From: Bicyclus anynana
Taxonomy: Eukaryota > Arthropoda > Insecta > Lepidoptera > Nymphalidae
DNA: 64,000 bases
Direction: 5' to 3'
NCBI RefSeq assembly: GCF_947172395.1
Contig: NC_069106.1
Span: 310,001 to 374,000 of the forward strand
Every line of letters begins with the position of its first letter. Positions within the stretch are counted from its first letter, which is position 1. This document shows positions 32,707 through 43,716 of this stretch, piece by piece. A program made the position numbers and the translations under genes. The notes under the pieces were generated by a model. The model did no database searches. It worked only from the letters and a program-made list of their open reading frames with translations, and was not told the DNA's origin.

Positions 32707-33435
32707 TACCCACTTTCTTCCAAAGCCACTACAGTCTCAACATCTGCCCATATAACATGGGAAGACTAACTTTCGGCTTTCCTAAAACAAAGTATATCTG
32801 GTGATAGCAAGCTCTCGATACACAATTCAAGACCCTTGGCGGTTTATCTATATTAAATATTCCTTCACCCGAATGAAACGGTGGATGAAACTATTGTAAA
32901 TAAGCAAGCGGCCCCCGAGCGGTAACAATAAACGCCCCTCCCCCTCCCCGCTGTAATGCATTCACAAAACTCGGCGGACAATACGACGATGTTGAAATTC
33001 AGTCACAAGATGTCTTCAACATGAACCGACCAAATATTTTCATTGAAAATTTTAACCCGCACTTAGGGTTGCCGCTCTCGTTTTTTTATTTTTTCTTATA
33101 TTTTATGTATGTTACAAAAATAACATTAAACTACGACGATGGATTGCCATAGCTGCTGATACAAGAGAACCAAAGAACAAATAAATAGTCCAAAGAACTC
33201 TCAAGAAGGTTAATCTAGATTTAACTTAATCCAAATACGTGACCAGCCCGTAGCCTGGGATGGGAAAGGCAACTTTAAAACATTATGGTGAATAACAAAA
33301 ACGTTATTTGTAAGTACAGTTAAGAGCATGCCTCTACGGTTATTGTAGCACTAACTCTACAGCGATTGTAAATTTTGCTTAGGAAGTCGACTGAATGATC
33401 TTAGGACTTTAGTTGCTTAGCATTAAATAAAAAAA
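32707..33435. other. No feature recognised
   Basis: A C-rich tract ('acgcccctccccctccccgc') lies near 32931-32951. The segment 32709-32830 loosely resembles the 39545-39860 and 42215-42350 repeat. No gene. Confidence 0.35.
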
Positions 33436-33437
33436 AA

Positions 33438-33473
<36 letters not shown>

Positions 33474-33926
33474 GCCTTTATTTCCAATAATATACAAGTA
33501 ATTTCAAAAACAGTATTCATCATAAATCTAATATTATTCTTTTAAGCAAAACATGTCAATTCTAAATAAAATTTTTTATAGATGTTTTATGTCAGAAAAG
33601 TTCTTCGTCATTGTTAGTAAGTATTTGTTTAGTCCAATTTAGTCAAAGAAAATTAGTTCTATAAGTTTACGTCACTGCTTGCTGTCAATTAATTATTATT
33701 GGAACGCCCATTTTTGGGCATAGGCCTCCTCCATCCTTCTCCATTTATCTCTGTCTCTCGCCAACCTTGTCCAGGTAGTCCCCGCTGCATCGACGATGTC
33801 GTCGCGCCAGCGTCGTCGCGGCCGGCCTCGCGACCGGCGCTCGTCACGTGGGTACCAGTGCAGTACCTTCTCTGTCCACCGCCCGTCCGTTGTTCTGGCT
33901 ATGTGTCCAGCCCAGCGCCATTTTAA
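33436..33926 (-). mobile_element. RTE-like LINE 3' end with intact C-terminal frame and (att)n tail
   Basis: Minus strand: the frame from about 33926 to the stop at 33696-33698 encodes LKWRWAGHIART, RWTEKVLHWYPRDE, RRSRGRPRRRWRDDIVDAAG, then A-R-D-R-D-K-W and EEAYAQKW. These are the conserved C-terminal motifs of lepidopteran endonuclease-reverse transcriptases. The GC-rich coding part contrasts with its surroundings. A ~225-bp 3' UTR leads to 'aaaggcttt' and (att)n at 33440-33470. The catalytic domains are absent, and the intact frame suggests a recent insertion. Confidence 0.9.
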
Positions 33927-34315
33927 TAAAATAATAGTAAAGGATAAATAAAGAAAGAAATATTATCATCAATTCTATTTTCTATCAAATTATCTATAAC
34001 CATCGGTAGCTGATACTTGACAAACTAATATTTGACAAACTAAATAAATTTAAAAATATATAGTTTTATATAAACAGTTGACAGCCCTGTCTGCCTGCCC
34101 GCAACGTTTGCAGACATTGTGCTTAGTACGTGGGTCGGGACTCGGGAGCGAATTGAAAAAATGTAATACCTTTGTTACACAAAGTATTTTTTAAAGGTTA
34201 CGTCCCCGCGTTACACGGCTCAAACAAATAATGCTATCATATTAAGAACACTAGTACTCTCTCTCGGATTCTCTTATATTAGTATCTCGACTTCACTGGA
34301 AATAAAAGAAAAGGC

Positions 34316-34420
34316 ATAGTTAGATAGGTGTACTGGTAAAAATGCTCAGGTTGCAATGGACACAGGTTCAATTCCCATTGTTTAGCAATTTATGATAATT
34401 TATGTTTCTCATTGGAAATT
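34316..34420 (+). mobile_element. Probable SINE head fragment
   Basis: 'gtgtactggtaaaaatgctc' and 'acaggttcaattcccattg' look like diverged A and B boxes. Body not assignable with certainty (SINE-S most likely). Confidence 0.4.
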
Positions 34421-34439
34421 CCTTTTCGAATTCGAATAG

Positions 34440-34862
34440 TGCGTGTTGCCATTAATAGTGTTGCCTATGGTTCCGAGACTTGGTTGCTAACTATGGGCCT
34501 CATAAGAAGGCTCAGAGTCATACAGCAGGTGATGAAATGAGCTATACTCGGAGTATCTATAATCAAAAATAAGGAGATCCGGAGAAGAACCAAAGTCACC
34601 GCGAAGCTCAACGAGTCAGGAAGCTGAAATAGTATTGGGCGGGCACATAGTTCGAAAAATCTCGCGGGACTTTGGGGACCCAACCCTGGAATAGCGACCC
34701 CGCACTATAAAGTGCAGTTTTGTTCGACCCCCCACCAGGTGGACTGACGACATCCAGCGAGTCGCAGGGATTCGCTGGATGCAGGTGGCTCAGGATCTTG
34801 ATGTTTGGAAGTCCTTACAAAAGGCCTAAGTCCTGCAGTGGACGTCCATCGGCTGTTGATGA
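34440..34862 (+). mobile_element. Decayed RTE-like LINE 3' end
   Basis: Translated pieces, with stops and frameshifts between: GSETWLLTMGLIRRLRVIQQ, a diverged LGVSI segment, EIRRRTKVTAKL, then WMQVAQDLDVWKSLQKA and LQWTSIG before 'ctgttgatgaaga'. Same 3' end as at 885, 16964 and 37380. Several stops make it a dead copy. Confidence 0.8.
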
Positions 34863-34919
34863 AGATATATTTTTTTTTAAAATGAAATAAAAAATTGAAT
34901 TCGCATTAATTAGCTATCG

Positions 34920-35055
34920 TCTCTCGATAGAAGAGTTACTCGTAACATCCGTTAATTAAGCCCGCTCACTCACATTGACACATCTTGGTGGGTCTACGCT
35001 CAATTCTTCTCTCTCCTTTGCCGTTCTAAATAGGCTGATAATGATGATTTACACT
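34920..35055 (+). mobile_element. SINE-S tail fragment
   Basis: 'actcgtaacatccgttaatt', 'cttggtgggtctacgctcaa', 'aaataggctgataatgatga' match the SINE-S tail. Confidence 0.6.
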
Positions 35056-35429
35056 GAACCCTGTCACAGACCCTCAACTTCTCGTCATAAAATGTGTAAC
35101 AGTGTCAGTTAGAGCAAGTAATCAGTGCTAATAGTTCGGTGATACCGAGGAGCGGTGTCGGCAACTCGCCCAAAGTAATGTCGCCACAGTATAACTTTGA
35201 CAACTTTGATTATGCCAATACCAGACCCTCGCTATACCTTTCGTACACCTAAACAAGCTTTTTTTCGCGGCTTTACGTTATTCAATACGTATAAATAAAA
35301 TTGAAGTGCCTGTCTGTGATTTCAAAATAACTGTGTTATATTAAATGAGTAGTTATTTACACGATACTAAAACACTATCAAACTTTTTTATAATGTTTTT
35401 TCGTTTATCCGGGCTAATCTTTGATGCTG

Positions 35430-35690
35430 AACCGATTTTATTGGGACTTTCACTGGAACAATGAGGGGTATTGATCAAACTATACGTCACTAACTGGCCT
35501 GCAACTATCTTCGAGTGAAATTCCGTTTTTTATAAGTACCAATGGAGCTATGGACTTTTCTGGGATAGAAAGTACCCCATGTATTAATTCAAAGTATAAT
35601 CTACCTCTATACCAAATTTCATCCAAATTGGATCAGCAGTTACAAACTTAACACCACACACACTTTTGATAAAAATCTGATGTTCACACA
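35430..35690 (-). mobile_element. Degenerate Hel-B-like sequence
   Basis: 'gagtgaaattccgttttt', 'tggacttttctgggatag', 'ccatgtattaattcaaagta', 'accaaatttcatccaaattg' follow Hel-B on the minus strand. No termini left. Confidence 0.6.
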
Positions 35691-36557
35691 AACTAAGTCA
35701 AGGCGTTCACTATTTATAAATACTGAAAAAAAAAACCGTTAGCCGGAAGAGGAAACTATTTAAATCGCCATGTCATAAATCCTAACCTTAGTATCAGATA
35801 AAAAACAATATTTATAGTCACACGACAAACCCGGTAAAGCCTCCGCCGATATAGCAAGTTTATGACGCATACACGGGTTTGAGGCTCGGAGGAAATCCCG
35901 CAGGGCCTCCGATATGAGGCTGTGAGGCCTGCGTGTGCTCAGGTCAAGATTGATGGGCAAGGTATCCGGATTACGGGATAAAAGATGTAAAAAGGATACT
36001 CCTATTTTTTTCCTTCATATTTTTTAGGGTCTCGTAAACGAACTACGAAGTGTTCCTGCGGAACTTATTTTATGTTTAGTATTATTTTTACTAGTTTTTG
36101 TTAAACTTGATATTTAGTATTAGGTCAAATTTTTGTAACTACTCGTTAATCAGAATCAATGTCCAATTTTCCTTTTTCAACCCATGTAGGTCGATTAATG
36201 GAATCCATAAAACATATTTCCTCGATATCCTCAGAAACAGCTCCGATTTTGATGATTTTTTTTTTGTTCGGTTTGTTTTTTCATATTATTTGAAATCAGT
36301 AAACTTTTGGCGTAATTTGCTATTTATATAATAAATAATTAAAAAACTAAACACTACCGACTTTAAAAACACAAATTTATGCAGGAAACTAATAAACAGA
36401 AGAAAACATCATAATATTTTCTATCTACTTCAAAAAATATCTCATAAATTCTGTTACACACTGTTCTGTTATACAGTGTGAAATTATTTTGTAAAATGTA
36501 AATTAAAGATACAATATTTTTTATCTCAAAGAGAATAAATAAGGCAAGTAACAATAA
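35691..36557. other. No feature recognised
   Basis: Very AT-rich, with T runs. Chance frames rich in Phe, Ile and Lys on both strands reflect composition. Confidence 0.4.
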
Positions 36558-36905
36558 AAACAAGAAACAATAAACACTCAAGAGTCGCGCCAATCAGATG
36601 TGGTCCGTAAAAAAGGTAAAAGAATTACAAAAATGTCGGCAATCAGGGAAACAAATCTCGGCAAGGGTTGGGATCGTCACGTAAAGCTAATATTTTGTGA
36701 CGACGTGATGGAAATTAAAAAATACGTCCGCCATGGAAAATCACCGGAAAACACTTCGAGAAAATATCAGATAAACATTTCTCACAATGGAAATGTAAAG
36801 TGGTTTTTAAATTGGATTTATGCATTCAGTATGTTTGTCGTGGGCTTCTTGGAAGAAGCCTTTGTTTTCTCGTTGCATTACTGTTTTTATTACAGTATAT
36901 TATAA
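36558..36905 (+). other. Unrecognised open frame ('KKGKRITKMSAIRETN')
   Basis: An open frame of about 115 codons from stop to stop; the first in-frame ATG after the GTG at 36600 is at 36633. The Lys/Arg-rich first part ('GKGWDRHVKLIFCDDVMEIK') uses mixed codons and is less AT-biased than its surroundings. The end is hydrophobic and AT-rich. No family recognised, no splice sites or promoter evident, and a SINE-P follows at 36912. It may be a transposon remnant or chance. Confidence 0.15.
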
Positions 36906-36911
36906 AACTTT

Positions 36912-37200
36912 TGGCGGACTACGTGGCGCAGTGGTGTCTCGTGGATTTACAAGACGTGGGTTCATGGTTGGGCCGATTGAGGCTTTCTTAGGTCTGGCTG
37001 GTGGCAGGCTTCGGCCGTGGCTAGTTACCACCCAACCGGCCCTACCGCAACGCTAAATCGCTGGGCGGTACGATGTCGTGTAGAAACCGAAAAGGGTGTG
37101 AGTTATCATCCTCCTCCTAAAAAGTTAGCCCGCTTCCATCGATTTACCATCAGGTGATATTGTAGTCAAGGACTAACTTGTAAAGAATAATAAATAAAAA
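36912..37200 (+). mobile_element. SINE-P with a deleted head region
   Basis: 'ggcggactacgtggcgcagt' then 'tggatttacaagacgtggg'; bases between the anticodon-stem region and the B box are lost. The middle and tail ('accatcaggtgatattgtag', 'aacttgtaaagaataata') are present. Confidence 0.88.
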
Positions 37201-37204
37201 ATTG

Positions 37205-37493
37205 TCTCGCCGCAGTGTTTAAGTTTGGTCGAATTTTATGTGGCATAGTATGACGAGGTCTTGAGCTTCTAGAAATATTTAGTGAAGTTTCTCAGTTGAT
37301 AAGTTAGTGGTGTTACACCCCCGTGCATCGGAGAGTACCTTAAGCTATCAGCCCGTTCGTTATCTTTAATTAGTGCTCGTTAAATCATGAGATGCTGGTG
37401 GCTCGAGATCGTTGTGCTTGGAGATCCATGCAAGAGGCCTATGTCCAGCAGTGGATGTCCATCGGCTGATAAGGTAAGGTAAGGTAAATAATG
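37205..37493 (+). mobile_element. SINE-S scrap joined to an RTE-like LINE 3' end
   Basis: 37240-37375 matches SINE-S ('ggtgttacacccccgtgcat', 'gagagtaccttaagctatc'). From 37389 to the stop at 37467-37469 an open frame reads EMLVARDRCAWRSMQEAY then VQQWMSIG, the conserved end of the LINE reverse transcriptase. It is followed by (aaggt)n rather than (atg)n. Confidence 0.72.
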
Positions 37494-37602
37494 AGAATCT
37501 TTTGATAGAAATCAAACTCAATATTTCACAGTCAACACAAATTCTAACTCAGGACCTCATGATCTGAGGCCGAATAGTCTAACCACTGAACAACAAGGCA
37601 GT
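37494..37602 (-). mobile_element. SINE-S head fragment
   Basis: Minus strand: 'gccttgttgttcagtggtta' then 'atcatgaggtcctgagttag'; A-box region good, B box damaged. Confidence 0.6.
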
Positions 37603-38093
37603 TTAGAAACATCTCTTTGGACTTGGCCCACTAGTCGCTGTCTATATTTTCTGAATATGTATGAACCTATTATACATATAAACCTTTCTCTTGAATCACT
37701 CCATTTATTGCTGAATACTGCATTAAAATCTGTTGAATAGTATAAAAGATCTAATCGAACATCTATCAGAAGCGATTTTGTTTTAAACTTTAAAAACTTT
37801 ATAATGATGATGATTTGGTAGTTCGTGATTTAGTTTTCATTTTCCTACCCCCACTCTCCATTGTAAATCGTTTTAGTATTTTTATTTCAAAAAAAATTAA
37901 TTTGGCAGAACCTTTGTCGGGGGAGCTAGACTTTATTACAGTTTATATATAACAGTGGATAGCGCGGTGCGAAGGTCTTTGTCAGATGTACGGGGTTTCA
38001 ATAGGAATGAAACATTGTTGTTGTAATCTGTTAGAAGCACGCGTTCTGTAGGCCTTTGTTCTTGACTGAGTTCTGAAGTTTTAATGCATTTTT

Positions 38094-38643
38094 AACGGAT
38101 TTCAAAAAAAGGAGGAGGTTCTTAATTCGTATGTTTTTTTTTAATGGTTGTAATAACTTCGTCATTTCTTAACCGATTTAGAGAATTCTTTTTTTGTTTG
38201 AAAGAGTACACTTTCAGATTGGTCCCATTTTATTATTTTTTTATGAAAATATTTTCAGTAATTTGGTGTTAAAATGAAAATAATGAAAATGCCCGTACTG
38301 TCGCGCTTTCGTTCACTTTGTTAGGACACACTAAAAACAGAAAAATAAAAGCTTTTTAACAAAAAAATTTAACCGACTTCAAAATAACACAAATAAACTA
38401 AAAAGCGAAAAATAACATCGTATGTGATACCTTCCGATCACTTTGAAGGCGTTACCAACACAGTGATGCATAAACTAGAGCCGTTTAAATCATAAAGTTT
38501 TAGGATTTTCAGACGGTTCTTTCAGAAACGGCTTGAATTAATACGCTATTGGCTTAGCGCCGTCTTCAATTTATCAGAAGGTAGCACATACGATGTAATT
38601 TTTCGCTTTTTAGTTTATTTGTGTTATTTTGAAGTCGGTTGAA
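38094..38643 (-). mobile_element. AACCGACTTC fold-back element, copy 1
   Basis: One end at about 38094 ('ttaacggatttcaaaaaaag', 'gaggaggttcttaattcg'), the other at 38640. Within it 38371-38438 and 38573-38640 are reverse complements at 65 of 68 positions, so one end unit is also present internally. Copies 2 (43717-44745) and 3 (62265-62698) share 'cgctttttagtt', 'ttgaaggcg' and 'gaggaggttc' blocks. No open frame encoding a transposase. Superfamily unknown. Confidence 0.82.
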
Positions 38644-39544
38644 TTTTCATTGTACAATATAATAATCCGCAAATTAACGCTTGCTTTTATTATCGGGTAT
38701 GTACTTACGCGTATAACTTCCAGTTCAAATAAATGGTAGCACAGCCGGGAGGAGCAGCAAAGATATTGGCGCACATTCCAGCAGCTATCCAATCCATTTG
38801 CTCAGTCGCAGGTGCTAAACAAACTCCGAGCGATAAATTGTTGGAACGCCTCCTTTTTGCTAAATTACGTCATTTAAAATTTTTGTATATCGAGAGCCTG
38901 CAATAGTCAGACATACCTCATTTTAGGAAAGCTGTATGTCAGTGCTCAAAAAATAATTTATTTAAACTTGACATCCTGTAGAAAATATAAAAAATTACGT
39001 TTTATGCTTATAAAAATGAGGATCTGAATCCTTGAAATCTACCTTCCATAACCAAGACAGTACAAACTCCGTATTAGGGTAATTAACTTATTTTAAAATT
39101 AATATAAACAATATTAATTTCCCATAGTATTATATTTTCAGTTACCATTAATAAGGGTCCGAAATATATCAATATTTTTTTAATAAAAGTTAAGGATTTC
39201 TTAAATAACTTAATTTTAAAAATAATGTAGTTTTAAATTTCATAAACGTGAAAAATTCTGTCGTCCATTTTGTGGCGTTAATTTTGAGTGTAAAATCTAT
39301 AGTCTTAGGACGTCATGAAGTTACTTGATATCACTAAAGGAATAAACGTCTTACTAATTAAGAACTAATAATTTTGTCAAACGCTAAACTGTTTTAATAA
39401 GGTTTAGTATCTATATGACACCACGAAACAGATAAAATATAGACCATCATGTCCGACAGCATTTTGGCTGGTATTGTCAATTTTTTTTTCAATCTAGTAG
39501 AACGACAAGGAACAATTTAAAACCCTTTTAAAAAGTGTCAACTA
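38644..39544. other. No feature recognised
   Basis: AT-rich. Some pieces (39005-39080) resemble the loose repeat at 39545-39860. No gene. Confidence 0.38.
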
Positions 39545-39860
39545 GCCTATTGAGGATCTGACCTTGAAACCTGCTACCTTCCTAAGTCACCACGGTCCAA
39601 ACTTCATAATTAGCTACTGTACTTACCTAGGATAAGACGTCGATAAGATGACGATCTCTCAACCTTCCCAAAAAAAAGAAACAAAGAATGAAAGAAAGAA
39701 AAATACGTTTATTTCGAAATTATGCCACACTTCACAATATCTCCAGGTAATCCTGGCCAAAAATAGAAGGTATAAAAGAGGTATAAAACAATAAATAAGA
39801 AATAAAGAGGTCTGCGAAAAGAGGTATATCTGGCTACCGCAGGCTCTCCATCGATTTAGC
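39545..39860 (+). repeat. Loose dispersed repeat ('caccacggtccaaac')
   Basis: 'ccttgaaacctgctaccttc', 'caccacggtccaaacttcat', 'tactgtacttacct', and later 'tctggctaccgcaggctctc' share order with 42215-42350 and, more weakly, with 32709-32830. A (aaag)n patch lies near 39680-39700. Confidence 0.5.
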
Positions 39861-40387
39861 TAAATGACGTCATTTATTTTTTTTGTTCTGAGACTCGTGT
39901 CCCTAGGGTTATATCTTACAATATGACCTTTAAAACATTTTGTGAAGCCTATAAAGGTCACTGAATTCTTTGTCCACCATGTTTAAATAACAGAACAAAC
40001 GAAAATCAACCGAAAGGCTTACATAATAGAGTACATCCTCGAAACCGCAAATCTCTACATCGACAACAATGCTACATCTAAACAGACGTACGACTAAAAG
40101 ATGCTCGTTATTCAAAATTGATTCCTAAATACATCGTACTTAGAGTTCAATTCTCTCGTTTACGTTAATGGCTTCATTTTTACGTGGGATGAATAGATCA
40201 TTTCAAAGAGTCTTCAAAGGGTTGCAAAGTGAAAATTGAATTTAGCTTATTTTAATATTTTCTCGTCTGTAAGTACTTGACCGAATTCAATCTATCAACA
40301 GTATTGTTTGTCGGTTTGAATCACGAGAAATAACTTACTAACGCTTACTATAGATAAAGTTCAAAAGTTGAAGATTTCAGATAGCCA

Positions 40388-40667
40388 CTAGCAGACGCCC
40401 GCAAATATGACTGCCCTTAGACCTCCTTAATCCGGCCCTGTTGTAAAATCCGTTCTTAGCGGACGTTTACTAACCATTAACTACGTCTCTGCCAAATTTT
40501 ACCTTTGCACGTCAGGCGGTTTTGAATATTTTGTGATGAGTAAGAGGCGTTTCGCTTTTATATTTTAACGAATGTGTCCTAGATAAAAGTATCTTGTAAA
40601 ATCTACGACTCTCGCGGGATTTACGAAAAGCACATTTCGAGCAAACAGCGTCGCGGGCGTCCCCTAG
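40388..40667. mobile_element. Element with Helitron-type 3' ends at both sides
   Basis: Left end 'ctagcagacgcccgc' (40388) and right end 'gcgggcgtcccctag' (40667) are inverted copies of the Hel-B 3' terminus. The 250 bp between does not match Hel-B, except an 'aaatcccgcgagagt'-like piece near 40612. It could be two truncated Helitrons facing outward or one chimeric unit. Confidence 0.6.
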
Positions 40668-41943
40668 TATCTAGTGTATAAAGTATTTTGTTATCGCCTA
40701 ACGTTCCACATAGGCAGGATACATTTTGTCCAAATGACGTCATAATTTTGTGACGTAGGACCTGTCAATTGCTCTAATTTGACCCGGTGTACACGTAATT
40801 GGCAACCCTAGCCCAGACCCAGGGGAGCTGTCCCAGTAGCGGCAGAGATACGACCAATTACACCTCCCCGGGGTACACTATCCGGGATGATACCCGGATC
40901 GGGATATTTCGGTTTCGCCCTCAATTCGGATTTAAAGTTATACCCGGCTTTTATACCCTCGACTCTACCTCGATTTAATGTTGAATATATTTTTGTGCGA
41001 CTGTAGTTGAGGGGACAATGCGATGGTCCGTCTTAAGCCGGCTACACACGTTCAAATGTTGTATCAAGTCTGCGGCGCGCTTAGGAACGTGGGCAGTTAT
41101 AAAACATAGAAATATAAACATCACCATTTAGCCCCCAAAGTATGCATAGCTTGTGTTATGGGTATTAAGATAGAAAAAAAATGCATTTTGCAAAAACAAA
41201 TTACATTTTGTTGGTTGGTAATGAGCCCATTATTACAATTTTTATTACTGGTAACTGAAACGACAAATAATAACTTTTATACATAGATAATATTAATATT
41301 CTCCACAGTAAAGTAAAACGTTTTATGTACCTATATAATAAAAACAACCAACTCGTGTTATTCATCTGGTTTGATTTGGTTCTGGAACAATGTAAATAGT
41401 AACCTATAAACAATACACAGACAATATTGTAAACAGCACTTAAACTAGTCTTTATAATTGGATAATAATAAACAATGTTCTAACAAGCTCAAAATACCTA
41501 AATTAAAACGAAGTTATTAGAACTACGTAATCACTATTCATAATACTTCGATAGTAAACTTATTAAACAACCATTCTACAGCTATTTAGATACAACTTCT
41601 ATCTACAAGCCCCAACAAAGTTAGCCGACATAACTGCAAGTAGCTACAAAATGGCGGATCGTTTAGTAAACAGGGCAGTTTTGTAGGCCAATTAATTAAC
41701 TAAAATCGACAGCCAGCTAAGTCCGGACGCCGGTTTGCTTTTAATTTCGTTGTAGACTATAGCCGACTACAGCTAAACTTTCGACAGACTGTCGTAGTCA
41801 GATGTTGCTATTTTATGAAAGCTAAAATGTTTTCAGCCCATGTTGCAATCATGGGAAAGTATGGCAGGCAACTTTTCGCTTCATCTGTGGCATGCAAAGC
41901 CAGCTAAGGAAGTAGGTTTCGAAGATCCAGAAAATGTCTAAGT
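40668..41943. other. No gene; GC-rich patch 40780-40960
   Basis: The patch contains 'cctccccggggtac' and repeated 'cccgg' motifs and looks unique, but no frame or exon signals could be supported. The rest is AT-rich. Confidence 0.35.
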
Positions 41944-42120
41944 ATAGGGTTCAAAGGGTAGAACGGGGCCTTATAACTGACACTCCGCTGTTCGTCCGTC
42001 TGTCACTAAACTGTATCTCATGAAACGTGATAGTTTGACAGTTGAAATTTTCACAGATGTTGTTTTTTTTTAGCCGCTATATTTTTTTTTAATCACCGTC
42101 AAAATTTTTAGGGTCTATAG
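41944..42120 (+). repeat. Interspersed repeat ('tctcatgaa-cgtgatag' family)
   Basis: 'ttcgtccgtctgtcactaaa', 'ctgtatctcatgaaacgtga', 'cagttgaaattttcacagat' are typical of a very common lepidopteran repeat; a shorter piece is at 8018-8095. Confidence 0.65.
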
Positions 42121-42379
42121 GGTATAAGGTTAACCAAGGAGATAAATATCTATCTGGGGGCATGATTTCTCATGAAATCCTGAATAAAAAAATATACTTA
42201 GATATTTGAGGCTTTAAACCCTTGAAAGCTTCCACGGTCCAAACTACATAGTTGTCTACTGTACTTACCTATGAGGAGCATGAGCTGAAAAACTTACGGC
42301 TTTAATAGAAAGACAAAGATCTCGCTATCACAGGCTCTTAGACTATATGCAGTCACAGTAATCTAGCAAAAATGGCTTA

Positions 42380-42675
42380 TCTATACTACGTAATAAATCT
42401 GTAGAGAGGTCAATTCTGTACATGAAATATATTTCCAAAATAACTATCAGGGGGTGATTAGTCATCGATACTGATGCCAAAAATGCAATCAGTAAAATTT
42501 TCGTCTGTCTATCTGTATGTTCATTATAGAAACATAAACTACTCGACGGATTTTAACGAAACTTGGTACAATTATTCTTCATACTCCTGGGCAGGTTATA
42601 GTATACTTTTCATCACGCTACGATCAATAGGAGCAGAGCAGTGAAGGGAAATGTTGGGATAACGGGAGAAGTTAC
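42380..42675 (+). mobile_element. Hel-C Helitron, 3' end lost
   Basis: Starts TCTATACTACGTAATAAA after A. Shares the body of 21694-21980 but stops at 'gggataacgggag' without CTAG. It is the un-duplicated form used to recognise the hairpin insertion in the other copy. Confidence 0.82.
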
Positions 42676-42737
42676 TCCATTTTTCCAGCGATACTACTGT
42701 AAGGGCTGGAATAAAGAGGTCTAAAGGCGGACGAAAG

Positions 42738-42926
42738 TTTATACTAATATTATAAAGAGGAAAGCTTTCATTGTTTGTTGGTATGATTGTTTGCACTGAA
42801 TAGGCTCTGAAACTACTGAACCGATTTGAAACATTCTTTCACTGTTGTGTCCCGAGTGAATTTATCTACGTATTCCTACAGGAATGGGAACCACGCAGAT
42901 AAGAGAAACCGCGCAGCGTCTGCTAG
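42738..42926 (+). mobile_element. Hel-A-related Helitron (subfamily 'aaagagg')
   Basis: 'tatactaatattataaagag', 'gaaactactgaaccgatttg', 'cgtattcctacaggaatggg', and the 3' end 'gcgcagcgtctgctag' before T. The 5' TC is changed to TT. Confidence 0.82.
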
Positions 42927-43340
42927 TTTGCTATAAAACCTAATTGTGTATGTCTTTTTATGAATTCATAGTTATTACAATTCCTTCAATAGATAATTTG
43001 AATGGAGCAGTCTGCAGTGGCACAAAATTAACCAGAAGAATTCCTCGACTGATAAAAATGCTGAGATATTTGCGCGACGGCTCACAGCATCCGTCTGACT
43101 CAAGAGCTCTAAAATGAACCAATTCCAAAATAAAAGGTCTTCGGAACAGGGTTGGCACGCGACTTAATGGATACTGGTTTTGTGATAGCTTAATAGGGTA
43201 GTTGACTCATATCAAACTTAATAATAACAATATTAATTTCGTGTAGTACCTACTTGGAATAATGGTAGGAAATATATCGATATTAATTATTTAAAGTTAA
43301 TCATATCACCCCTGATGATTGCAGCTAAGGTTTTACTTAA

Positions 43341-43400
43341 CTTAAAAAATACATATGGCACTCGAGGACTGCCGCGGTATAGCTATTGTATAGTCTCGTG
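43341..43400 (+). repeat. Fragment shared with the 51.8 kb fold-back
   Basis: 'atacatatggcactcgagga' and 'ccgcggtatagctattg' match 51960-52005 with few changes. Confidence 0.6.
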
Positions 43401-43522
43401 GAAGCGGCCAAAAAGCTCGCTGTCTCACTTAGAATTGTGTCTACAAGAGTTATAATCAGAGTGGCAGTTTGAAACTGTGACAATCGCGTAAACGTAAACG
43501 CGAATTTCTAAGTTTTAAAACA

Positions 43523-43536
43523 GCGCCATCTAGTGG
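43523..43536 (-). promoter_or_regulatory. CTCF-like motif
   Basis: Minus strand CCACTAGATGGCGC fits the CTCF core consensus (CCAnYAGRKGGCRS). The motif also occurs by itself in insect repeats, so occupancy is not implied. Confidence 0.3.
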
Positions 43537-43716
43537 CACTACTGCACAACTGCGTAGCAGCTGCGTGTCGCGCAGCCGCTTCGCAGTTTGGATCGTGCCG
43601 GGATGCATGACTAAGGGCCCCTAATCGCTCATACTCCGACCTAATATCACGTGAGTTTTAACCGTTTTTCATAATCAGCTATTCAATAGCTTAAATAAAA
43701 ATTTTAATAAAAAAAA

